The notes under the pieces: model-generated | Told to the model about the DNA's origin: nothing | Databases searched by the model: none | Seen by the model: only the letters and a program-made list of their open reading frames with translations | Source of the DNA: Aestuariibius violaceus | GTDB lineage: Bacteria > Pseudomonadota > Alphaproteobacteria > Rhodobacterales > Rhodobacteraceae | DNA length: 30,006 nucleotides | Reading direction: 5' to 3' | Assembly (NCBI RefSeq): GCF_040779325.2 | Contig: NZ_JBFONT020000017.1 | Location: 1-30,006, forward strand | Position numbers and translations under genes: made by a program | Shown here: positions 7,921 through 15,322 of the stretch, piece after piece | How positions within the stretch are numbered: position 1 is the stretch's first letter | Layout of the letters: each line of letters opens with the position of its first letter

Positions 7921-9422
7921 ACAGGCGTTGTTTTCTGCTAGGCTCCACAGCACTACTGGCCTCTGCCACGCTGCCCGCTACCGTTCAAGCGCAGTCCGAA
8001 CCGTCGCTTCTCGATCTCGCCCGCGCAGCGCAACTTCGCCCCTATGAGCCGAATACCATGCCGCTGGCGCCGCCCTTCGCCGATCTGGGCTACGATGCGT
8101 TTCGCGGCGTTCGCCCCTTACCCGGAAAGGCCGCGATGATCCCCCACGGGGCCAAGTTTGCCTTCGATTTGCTGCCACCAGGGCTCTATTTCCCCGACCC
8201 GATAAAGTTCGATCAAGTGACGGAAGGTGGCATTCGGGAAATCGCTTTCAGCCCAAAGCTTTTCTCTTTCGATCCGCGCTATTTTGACGACATTCCGCAG
8301 ACCAGCCATGGCGCAGGCTTCACTGGTTTTCGCCTGCGCTACCCAGTGAACGCACCGGACCGCCTGGACGAAGTCCTCGTGATGCAGGGGGCGAGCTATT
8401 TCCGCGCGATCGGAGAGGCAATGGTCTATGGCCTCTCGGCACGCACGGTGGCCATCGGCACCGGCGGCGGCGGGCCCGAGGAGTTTCCGCGGTTCACCCA
8501 TGTCCGGTTACACGCGGCAGAGGGTGACGCCATACGAGTGGAAGGGATGATCGACAGCCCCTCGCTAACCGGGCATCTGGACCTGACCTTGCGGCCAGGG
8601 GCCGAGACCGAGATGGACATCGTCACGACCTTTTTCCCAAGGGTCGAGATCACCGATATTGGGGTCGCGCCCCTGACCTCCATGTATCTGAAAGGACCGA
8701 TGCTGGCGGCCGTCTCTGACGATTTCCGCCCGCGGGTTCACGACAGCGATGTTCTCGTCATCGAAAACGGTGCGGGTGAAATTCTCTGGCGGCCTATTGC
8801 CAACCCCCGCGCTGTCGAAACATCAGCCTTTGGGGATACCTCGCCCAGGCGCTTCGGCCTCTATCAGACCGCCCGCGCCTACGAGGATTTTCAGGACACG
8901 GAGGCGCGCTACCATGATCGGCCCTCGGCCTTTGTCGAACCGCTGGAACCGTGGGGGGCCGGTGCCGTCATGCTGGTCGAGTTGCCGACGGACGACGAGT
9001 TTCTAGACAACACTGTAGCCTTCTGGCGCCCCGAAGCGGCGCTTCAGCCCGGGCAGGAGTACCGATTTGCCTATCGTCTTACGTGGACGCGAGACCTCCC
9101 AGACATGGGCGTCTTGCCACGCATCCTCCAGAACCGAAGCGGGCAGGAACATGAGCGGCCCGGCCATCGCCGCTACGTCATTGATGTGGCGAGCGTGCTG
9201 GAAGATCCGACGCCGCTGATTTCAAGCTCTGAGGGAGGCGAGATACTCGGGGCCAGCGCCTTTGTTTTGCCAGATGGGCAAAGCACGCGGATCACATTCC
9301 TCTTTGCTCCGCATGAGCTGGACACCGCGGAAATCCGCATGAGTTTGCGGAGCACCAACGGCACCCCACAAAGCCCCGTTTGGCTGCACCGCTGGACCCG
9401 CAAGCGAGACGGTGACGTGTGA
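7917..9422 (+). CDS. opgG: Glucan biosynthesis protein G/D, Tat-exported (OpgG/OpgD)
   Basis: A 501-residue periplasmic protein of the MdoG family, which acts with OpgH in making or branching osmoregulated periplasmic glucans. The ATG at 7917 overlaps the opgH stop as ATGA. The N-terminus NRRCFLLGS resembles a twin-arginine (Tat) signal, followed by a hydrophobic stretch and cleavage near VQAQ. Family features are YDAFRGVRP near the start, FRLRYPVN, FGASYFRAIG-type sequence (here QGASYFRAIGEAMVYGLSAR), and GWRPIANP-like LWRPIANP in the middle. Tat export is the property of OpgD in Escherichia coli, so the name opgD would be equally defensible. Confidence 0.88.
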   Translation: MNRRCFLLGSTALLASATLPATVQAQSEPSLLDLARAAQLRPYEPNTMPLAPPFADLGYDAFRGVRPLPGKAAMIPHGAKFAFDLLPPGLYFPDPIKFDQVTEGGIREIAFSPKLFSFDPRYFDDIPQTSHGAGFTGFRLRYPVNAPDRLDEVLVMQGASYFRAIGEAMVYGLSARTVAIGTGGGGPEEFPRFTHVRLHAAEGDAIRVEGMIDSPSLTGHLDLTLRPGAETEMDIVTTFFPRVEITDIGVAPLTSMYLKGPMLAAVSDDFRPRVHDSDVLVIENGAGEILWRPIANPRAVETSAFGDTSPRRFGLYQTARAYEDFQDTEARYHDRPSAFVEPLEPWGAGAVMLVELPTDDEFLDNTVAFWRPEAALQPGQEYRFAYRLTWTRDLPDMGVLPRILQNRSGQEHERPGHRRYVIDVASVLEDPTPLISSSEGGEILGASAFVLPDGQSTRITFLFAPHELDTAEIRMSLRSTNGTPQSPVWLHRWTRKRDGDV

Positions 9423-9435
9423 TCTGATGCTTGCT

Positions 9436-10197
9436 CTAGTTCCCGAAAGAAACTTGTGCCGCCAGGGGTCGATGGTCCGACGCCAGGCGAATGCCGGGCC
9501 CATCAAGAACCTCTGTGGCGATGATCCGTGCAGGCGGGGTCACAAGAACCCTGTCCAAAGGCAAGAACGGGCGCTGGATCGGGAACGTCGCCTTGGCCGG
9601 ACCGTGAAAGCGGTGTCCAAGCAGTTTCGGCGACAGAGCCAGACCACCCCACGGGCGCCATTCGTTGAGGTCCCCTGCCAAGATCGTCGGCATGTCGTCT
9701 TTGCGAATGATATGCTGGCTGATGATGCGCAACTGGACCAGACGCAAGACTTGCGTCAGCGACATGTGGGTGCCGATCAGCCGGAAACGCTGCCCCCCGC
9801 GCGAGAGTTCGGTGACGACCGCGCCCCGATGGCAATGACCGGGCAAGTCTACAAGCACGACGGAGTCAACTTTGATCTCAGCACGCAAGAACAGAATTGT
9901 GCCCAGAAAGCCGTGGCTTTGCTCGGCCCAGCGATGCTGCGGAGACTGGTGAATGTAGGTGAGCCCCGTGATGCGCTCTATTTCAGCGATATCCAGCAAG
10001 CCCGCATGGGGCGGGCATTCCTCATCCGCCTCTTCAAGGAGAAGCGCATCCGTCCCTGGGCGCCACACTTCTTCGGCAAGAACAGCCACGGTCCGCGCAG
10101 GATCGACCCGCCCGTCATTGCCGCGGCAGCGATGGATGTTCCAGGTGATGCAAGAAAAATCTGCCATTTCGTACGCGTGAGAGGCCATCGTTTCCAT
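9436..10197 (-). CDS. Endonuclease/exonuclease/phosphatase (EEP) family protein
   Basis: A 253-residue protein from the ATG at 10197; other in-frame ATGs are at 10242, 10188 and 10167, and the first recognised family residues (FSCITWNIHR) begin just after 10167. EEP motifs are WNIH, an acidic metal-site segment LLEEADEE, GTHMSL, GDLNEW, LDRVLV and the terminal ASDHRPL with the catalytic Asp-His. Members cleave phosphodiesters of nucleic acids, phospholipids or sugars-phosphates. The gene converges on opgG with 13 bases between stops. No signal peptide is clear. Relatives are often found next to CDP-alcohol phosphatidyltransferases, so a phospholipid-type substrate is possible (inference). Confidence 0.82.
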   Translation of the reverse strand: METMASHAYEMADFSCITWNIHRCRGNDGRVDPARTVAVLAEEVWRPGTDALLLEEADEECPPHAGLLDIAEIERITGLTYIHQSPQHRWAEQSHGFLGTILFLRAEIKVDSVVLVDLPGHCHRGAVVTELSRGGQRFRLIGTHMSLTQVLRLVQLRIISQHIIRKDDMPTILAGDLNEWRPWGGLALSPKLLGHRFHGPAKATFPIQRPFLPLDRVLVTPPARIIATEVLDGPGIRLASDHRPLAAQVSFGN

Positions 10198-10296
10198 CGG
10201 AGAGTTCTCGCGCAACAACACCCCAATCCCACGGGAAATCAATCATCCAACTGCCCATAGCGGCAGATCAACTTCTAAGAAAATCGAAGGACACCC

Positions 10297-10692
10297 ATGT
10301 TTGCTGTAGAAGTACGTGACCACATCATGATTGCTCATTCCTTGCCGTCGCCAGTATTTGGTCCCGCGCAAGGTATGCATGGCGCGACCTTTGTGATCGA
10401 TGCCGCCTTCTTTACCAAGGACCTCGATGAAAACGGTCTCGTCGTCGATATCGGTCTTGCGACGGACGCATTGAGCCGCGCGCTCAAGCCGCTCAACTAT
10501 GCCAATCTGGACGAGGTGCCCGCCTTTAAGGGCAAGATCACGACGACCGAGTTCCTCTGCCATCACATTTGGGAGCAGCTTCGGGCCGACGTGAAAACCA
10601 CCGGTCTGGGCGATGGCGGGCGCGTCTGCCGGATCAAAGTCTCGCTTCACGAAAGTCATGTCGCCCGTGGCTGGTACGAGGCAGATGTCTGA
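10297..10692 (+). CDS. Divergent 6-pyruvoyl-tetrahydropterin synthase / QueD-fold protein
   Basis: A 131-residue T-fold protein. A good ribosome site (GAAGGA) lies 5 bases before the ATG. Family landmarks: AHSLPS (His14), MHGATFVIDAAF (His28), DENGLVVDIG, LNYANLDEVP, TTTEFLCHHIWEQL and VSLHESHVARGWY (Glu near the end). Compared with PTPS/QueD, the usual Cys-x3-His-Gly-His is changed: no Cys precedes His28 and the third zinc histidine is Ala30; the Leu-Asp-His motif has become LNY. Normal pyruvoyl- or carboxy-tetrahydropterin synthase chemistry is therefore unlikely. It opens the plus-strand cluster with RibD- and RibA-type genes, and its stop overlaps the methyltransferase start by 8 bases. 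Confidence 0.82.
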   Translation: MFAVEVRDHIMIAHSLPSPVFGPAQGMHGATFVIDAAFFTKDLDENGLVVDIGLATDALSRALKPLNYANLDEVPAFKGKITTTEFLCHHIWEQLRADVKTTGLGDGGRVCRIKVSLHESHVARGWYEADV

Positions 10693-11452
10693 GATGGGGT
10701 TTTTGCCCGATTGGCTGGACCTGCGGGAGCCGGTTGATCACGCCGCTCGCGATCCGTCCTTGCTTGCGCGTGCGGCCGAGTGTGTCGGGGCGGGCAAGGC
10801 CGTTCTTGATCTGGGAAGCGGAACCGGGTCGACTGCACGCGCTTTCAAGGGCACCGTGCCAGACGATGCATGGCACTTTCTGGATACGGATGAGAAACTG
10901 CTTCATGTCGCTGCGCGGCGTCACCCCGGTTCGCAACAGATCCGCTTCAATCTGCGGAATGTCGACGCGCTGCCACTGGATGGCGCTGGGCTCGTAACAG
11001 CTTCGGCGCTGCTGGATCTGATGCCTATCAGCTGGATTGAAGGGCTGGCGAAGCGCTTGTATGCGGCAGGCCTGCCGCTTTATGCCGCGCTCAACTATAA
11101 TGGCCACATGTCTTGGACGCCTTCGTTGCCGGACGATGCCAAGATCACGTCGTCGTTCAACATTCATCAACTGCGCGACAAAGGCATTGGACGGGCCACC
11201 GGACCTCACGCTGCCAGCGAAGCCCAACGGGTATTTAAGGAACATGGTTTCGACGTGGTGACCGGTGACAGCCCCTGGGAGTTGGGGGCAGGGCAGGCTG
11301 CGCTACATGCGGAACTCCTTTTAGGGATCAGAAATGCAGCGGCGGAGGTTGGGTGCGAAACGGCGGACATCTGGCTTGACGACAGGCGCGCGATACTTGC
11401 GAACTCGACCGCATCAATCGGGCATACCGACTTATTAGCCATTCCGCGCTGA
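10685..11452 (+). CDS. Class I SAM-dependent methyltransferase
   Basis: A 255-residue protein started at the ATG at 10685, which overlaps the end of the PTPS-like gene by eight bases; the open frame extends upstream to 10613, but inside that gene. SAM motif I is AVLDLGSGTGSTARAF, followed by an acidic residue pair (FLDTDE) and a motif IV-like segment LVTASALLDLMP. The C-terminal part has no family-specific signature I recognise. It is a cytosolic Rossmann-fold methyltransferase, and the cluster suggests a pterin, pyrimidine or related small-molecule substrate (inference). Its stop is followed by about 100 bases before the RibD-like gene. Confidence 0.78.
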   Translation: MSEMGFLPDWLDLREPVDHAARDPSLLARAAECVGAGKAVLDLGSGTGSTARAFKGTVPDDAWHFLDTDEKLLHVAARRHPGSQQIRFNLRNVDALPLDGAGLVTASALLDLMPISWIEGLAKRLYAAGLPLYAALNYNGHMSWTPSLPDDAKITSSFNIHQLRDKGIGRATGPHAASEAQRVFKEHGFDVVTGDSPWELGAGQAALHAELLLGIRNAAAEVGCETADIWLDDRRAILANSTASIGHTDLLAIPR

Positions 11453-11554
11453 CTGATTTGCTGAAAAATTCTCCATTTGATACAAAGGCTTACTTCTCCC
11501 AATCGATTTCGTGTCTGCCGTGAGATCAAAAACTGAAAGAGAAACGAGAATAAA

Positions 11555-12349
11555 ATGCAGCGGATAAGCGTAACAGAGGCAGTGTGGAAAAGGATACTCG
11601 CAGTGAAATCTGGTACGTCTTGCCTCTGCTGCGGTGACTGGTCATCCAATGAGCGCGACGCGCTTCGACTATATGGCGCTCTGGCGAGCGCGACCGAGGT
11701 GCCACAATTCTTTGCCCAGATCGGTCAGTCCTTGGACGGCCGCGTCGCAACCGTTTCGGGGGATGCGCAGGACATCTCGGGCGCGGACGGTCTGGCGCAT
11801 CTGCATCGTCTGCGCGCGCTCGCAGACGCTGTCGTTATCGGTGTGAAGACAGCGCTCCACGACAGCCCGCAACTGACCGTGCGTTTGGCCGAGGGAGAGA
11901 ACCCGGCCCGCATCGTTATCGATCCCAATGGTCGCCTGCCCAACGATGCCGGGCTGCTGTTGGACACCAGCGCGCGCCGTATCGTTATCCAGGCTTGCGA
12001 CGCACCGCGCGCCGATGATGTCGAGGTGATCCGCCTGAAGCGCGATGGCTGGATTTCGGCGCATGACATAGCCCAAGCCCTGCGCGGCCTTGGCTTTCAA
12101 AAAGTACTTGTCGAAGGCGGCGGTGTAACCATTGCACAGTTTCTTGAGGCGGGTTTGCTTCACCGGCTGCATGTTGCAATTGCACCACTCCTGATCGGCT
12201 CTGGACCCCAAGGCCTGTCAACCACCCCCATACCGTCGCTTGCCGAGGCGATGCGCCCGGAAACACATACCTATGACCTTGGCTCCGATGTGTTGTTCGA
12301 TTGCGTTCTTGCGGCAAACAGACCCACTGCCATTCCTTGTGCCCATTAA
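11555..12349 (+). CDS. Stand-alone RibD C-terminal-type reductase
   Basis: A 264-residue dihydrofolate-reductase-like protein. The reductase domain begins near residue 52 with FFAQIGQSLDGRVAT, then RLRALADAVVIGVKTALHDSPQLTVR, DPNGRLP, and VLVEGGGVTIAQFLEAGLL, the NADPH-site pattern of RibD. The N-terminal deaminase domain of bifunctional RibD (His-Ala-Glu and Pro-Cys-x2-Cys) is absent; instead there is a short leader with the cysteine cluster CLCC. RibD-type reductases turn a ribosylamino-pyrimidine into the ribityl form with NADPH. A purine-rich ribosome site (GAGAAACGAG) precedes the ATG. Next to a GTP cyclohydrolase II it would act on that enzyme's product or a derivative (inference). Confidence 0.82.
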   Translation: MQRISVTEAVWKRILAVKSGTSCLCCGDWSSNERDALRLYGALASATEVPQFFAQIGQSLDGRVATVSGDAQDISGADGLAHLHRLRALADAVVIGVKTALHDSPQLTVRLAEGENPARIVIDPNGRLPNDAGLLLDTSARRIVIQACDAPRADDVEVIRLKRDGWISAHDIAQALRGLGFQKVLVEGGGVTIAQFLEAGLLHRLHVAIAPLLIGSGPQGLSTTPIPSLAEAMRPETHTYDLGSDVLFDCVLAANRPTAIPCAH

Positions 12350-12407
12350 AACGAACGAAAATGCATGAGCTGCGGAGTCGCGGCGCAAAGCAGAAGAAGA
12401 GAACACA

Positions 12408-13520
12408 ATGCTCAGTCAAAGCCTAATGCCCAATCGAACCGAACGCGTAAACCGGGTGCGTGGCGATCTTGCGATGGGCATCCCCTGCCTTCTGACCAAC
12501 GGGCCTGACCGCGCCCTACTTGTGCCGCTGGAAACCGTCACGGAAGACCGGTTCGCCGCCTTGCGAGTGGCTTTTGGTGTGCCAGAGCTTGTGATCTCCG
12601 CAAGCCGGGCTCGCGCTGTCATGACGTTTGCGGCTGCGGCAAACCTAGGCGCAGGACCGGTCCGGATCCGACCACCGGAGGCCGCAGATTTCGCGTGGTA
12701 TCAGCGCGTCATTGATACAAAATTTGATTACAGGTCCGGCTCGGTCGGTCCTCTGCATGTGCTGCGCGCTGGCGAGACCCAGTTGCACCAAGCGGGACTG
12801 GGCCTGATTAAATCGGCGGAGTTGATCCCGGCTTTCGCGCTGTTCCGGCTTGCCAAAAGCAGCCCTACGCTCGCGGACCTACCGCTCATGAGCCTCAATG
12901 CAGGCGAAGCTTTGGAGGAGTTGGCTGATCGGCCTGTGCTTGCCCCCGTTGCCTCCGCACAGCTTCCGCTAGAGGTTCACGATGCGAGCCGCCTACATGT
13001 CTTCCGTGATCCCGATGGCCAGCGCGAGCACTACGCCATCGAAATTGGGTCCCCCGACCTCACGAAACCGATTCTCACCCGCTTGCACTCGGCCTGCTTT
13101 ACCGGTGACGTCCTTGGCAGTCTGAAATGCGATTGCGGCCCGCAGCTTCGGGCTGCCCTGGCCAGAATGTCCGAGGAAGGTGCTGGCCTTCTCGTGTATC
13201 TGAACCAGGAAGGTCGCGGGATCGGACTGGCAAACAAGATGCGCGTCTACGACCTGCAGTCAAAAGGTTTGGACACGGTCGAAGCGAACCACCAGCTTGG
13301 CTTTGAAGATGACGAACGTGATTTCCGTCTGGCGGCCGAAGTGCTGCATAAGCTTGGCATCACCAACATTCGCCTTCTCACGAATAACCCAAGTAAAGAG
13401 CGGTCCCTGGCCGAGAGCGGCATCACAGTTACGGAACGCTTGCCACTGCGCGTTGGTCAAACCGTGCACAATCAGGGCTACCTCTCGATCAAAGCGTTGA
13501 AATCCGGGCATTTTCTGTGA
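12408..13520 (+). CDS. ribA: GTP cyclohydrolase II, long form with degenerate N-terminal domain (RibA)
   Basis: A 370-residue protein. The C-terminal domain (from about residue 190) is a full GTP cyclohydrolase II: zinc cysteines C230, C241 and C243 in HSACFTGDVLGSLKCDCG, then YLNQEGRGIGLANKMR, VEANHQLGF and LLTNNPSKE. It opens GTP, releasing formate and pyrophosphate to give the diaminopyrimidine precursor of riboflavin. The first 180 residues occupy the place of the RibB (DHBP synthase) domain but lack its acidic DEDRENEGD loop, so a RibB activity is unlikely; this architecture is known in alphaproteobacterial RibA-like proteins. No FMN riboswitch is seen upstream. Its TGA overlaps the GTG start of the next gene. 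Confidence 0.87.
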   Translation: MLSQSLMPNRTERVNRVRGDLAMGIPCLLTNGPDRALLVPLETVTEDRFAALRVAFGVPELVISASRARAVMTFAAAANLGAGPVRIRPPEAADFAWYQRVIDTKFDYRSGSVGPLHVLRAGETQLHQAGLGLIKSAELIPAFALFRLAKSSPTLADLPLMSLNAGEALEELADRPVLAPVASAQLPLEVHDASRLHVFRDPDGQREHYAIEIGSPDLTKPILTRLHSACFTGDVLGSLKCDCGPQLRAALARMSEEGAGLLVYLNQEGRGIGLANKMRVYDLQSKGLDTVEANHQLGFEDDERDFRLAAEVLHKLGITNIRLLTNNPSKERSLAESGITVTERLPLRVGQTVHNQGYLSIKALKSGHFL

Positions 13521-14485
13521 CATCTGCCGAGGCATCAGCGCTCTGGGTCACCTCCGCCGGACAGGCCGAACTTCGAAGCGTGGACGTTCTGCCGCGCGAG
13601 GGTGACGCAGAGATCCGGACCCTCTACTCCGGCATCAGCCGGGGCACCGAGCGTTTGGTGTTTTCGGGGTCCGTACCGGAAAGCGAACACGAGACCATGC
13701 AAGCGCCGTTTCAGGAGGGCGCGTTTTCGTTTCCCGTGAAATACGGCTATGCGGCGGTGGGCGAACTGCTCAATACCGAGCGCGCCGGTCAATGCGTCTT
13801 CGCCCTTTACCCGCACCAATCCCGCTTTGCTTTGCCTGCTGAGGCAGCATTCACCCTGCCAGAGAACGTGCCCGCCGAAAGGGCAATTCTCGCAGCCAAT
13901 ATGGAAACGGCACTGAATATCACATGGGATGCCGGTATTGGCGCTGGTGATACCGTCGCTGTTGTGGGGTGTGGCGTGGTGGGCGCTCTTGTCGGATATC
14001 TGGTGGCTCGGATCCCCGGGACTACGGTTACGCTCATCGACATTGATTTACGACGGCAAGCCTTGGCCGCAGAGCTAGGCTGCGCCTTCGCGGTGCCCGA
14101 GGCGGCAGCCGGCGAAGTCGATGTGGTGATTCACACCTCTGCAACGAATGCTGGCCTGTCGTCCGCCATTGAACTTGCGGGGCTGGAGGCCAGCATTGTC
14201 GAGGCAAGCTGGTATGGCGCAAAATCCACGGATGTTCCGCTTGGCGGGCGCTTTCACCAACGCCGCCTAAAGATCATCAGCTCTCAAGTCGGGCGCATTC
14301 CGGCCCATCGCGCCGCGCGCTGGACGTTTGCCCGGCGGCTGACCAAAGCGCTTGGCCTGCTTGCCGACCCGAAACTCGACGCCTTGATTGCAACCGAGTC
14401 TGACTTCTTTGATCTGGCGAACGACTACGGCACCATTCTCGCCAATCCATCCACCCTATGCCATCGTGTGCGTTACGATGCCTGA
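13517..14485 (+). CDS. BchC-like medium-chain dehydrogenase lacking usual zinc ligands
   Basis: A 322-residue MDR-superfamily oxidoreductase starting at GTG, in a GTGA overlap with ribA. The N-terminal catalytic half shows YSGISRGTERLVFSG where alcohol dehydrogenases have a catalytic-zinc cysteine, and YGYAAVGEL where they have Gly-His-Glu; neither zinc ligand is present. This arrangement resembles the bacteriochlorophyllide dehydrogenase BchC type. The Rossmann part has VAVVGCGVVGALVGYLVA and an acidic strand end (TLIDIDLRRQ), suggesting NAD(H). Many such proteins are annotated as zinc-binding alcohol dehydrogenase by similarity only. The substrate is unknown; its tight coupling to ribA argues for a step in the same pathway. 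Confidence 0.82.
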   Translation: MTSAEASALWVTSAGQAELRSVDVLPREGDAEIRTLYSGISRGTERLVFSGSVPESEHETMQAPFQEGAFSFPVKYGYAAVGELLNTERAGQCVFALYPHQSRFALPAEAAFTLPENVPAERAILAANMETALNITWDAGIGAGDTVAVVGCGVVGALVGYLVARIPGTTVTLIDIDLRRQALAAELGCAFAVPEAAAGEVDVVIHTSATNAGLSSAIELAGLEASIVEASWYGAKSTDVPLGGRFHQRRLKIISSQVGRIPAHRAARWTFARRLTKALGLLADPKLDALIATESDFFDLANDYGTILANPSTLCHRVRYDA

Positions 14486-15311
14486 GCAGGCGGCCGATGT
14501 TGTTCATCTTCCGTCCAATGCGTCAGAAACGCTGCGGATCATGGGAAAGGCGACAGCTCTGGCCGCAAGAGGGCTCTTGGACGTATCGCAGAACCAAGCA
14601 GGTCTCCGGATCACTGAAAAAACAGCCGGTGACTTCGTGAGCGAGGCCGACCATGAAGCGGAACGAACGATTGCAATATGCCTTGATCACGCCTTTCCCG
14701 GGTATGGTTGGTTGGGTGAAGAAGGCGGCGAGCGGCAAAGTGAGGTGGACGGACTACGCTGGATCGTCGACCCGCTCGATGGCACCACGAACTTCTTGAA
14801 GGGCTTGCCACATTGGGCTGTTTCCATCGCCTTGTATCAAGGTGACACACCGCTTTGCGCAATCGTACACGACCCTGTAAAACGCGAAACGTTCTCTGCC
14901 GAGCGGGGTCAAGGCGCCTCCCTAAACGGTAACTTGATCCGGGTCTCTGAAGATCCAGCGATGACTGCGGCTCTCCTGGCGACCGGAGTGCCCTCCGGAG
15001 GTCGGGTTACGCATCTTCCCCACTGCCTGCGCGACCTTGCTGCTCTGATGCCGGAGACCGCTGGTATTCGGCGCTGGGGCGCAGCAGCTCTAGATCTCGC
15101 CTATGTGGCTGCAGGTCGGCTTGATGCTTATTGGGAACGCAATCTGGGGCCGTGGGATATTGCAGCGGGCCTTCTGATCGTCGAGGAAGCTGGAGGCCAG
15201 GTTTTACCACTTTGGCCAGACAGAGGGATATTGAACTCGGGTTCCTTCATTGCCGGGCACGGTGGCTTAGTTCAGACGGTCATTCAGTCGCTGGACAGGG
15301 CTGCGTCTTGA
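14478..15311 (+). CDS. Inositol monophosphatase family protein (IMPase/CysQ type)
   Basis: A 277-residue magnesium-dependent phosphatase, started at the ATG at 14478, which overlaps the dehydrogenase stop by eight bases. The complete active site is visible: EADHEAE, GEEGG (metal Glu near residue 82), WIVDPLDGTTNF (Asp98 and Asp101) and GPWDIAAG with the C-terminal metal Asp. Substrates in the family include inositol phosphate, 3'-phosphoadenosine-5'-phosphate and sugar or nucleotide phosphates. In this cluster it might remove a phosphate from a GTP-derived intermediate, since riboflavin-type pathways need such a step (inference). It ends 11 bases from the convergent cytochrome b561 gene. Confidence 0.87.
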   Translation: MPEQAADVVHLPSNASETLRIMGKATALAARGLLDVSQNQAGLRITEKTAGDFVSEADHEAERTIAICLDHAFPGYGWLGEEGGERQSEVDGLRWIVDPLDGTTNFLKGLPHWAVSIALYQGDTPLCAIVHDPVKRETFSAERGQGASLNGNLIRVSEDPAMTAALLATGVPSGGRVTHLPHCLRDLAALMPETAGIRRWGAAALDLAYVAAGRLDAYWERNLGPWDIAAGLLIVEEAGGQVLPLWPDRGILNSGSFIAGHGGLVQTVIQSLDRAAS

Positions 15312-15322
15312 CGTGACGAGCG

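Noticed and set aside
10243..12407. Search for an FMN riboswitch before the RibD/RibA genes
   Set aside because: The conserved RFN element sequences are not seen in the leader at 10243-10296 or in the gaps 11453-11554 and 12350-12407.
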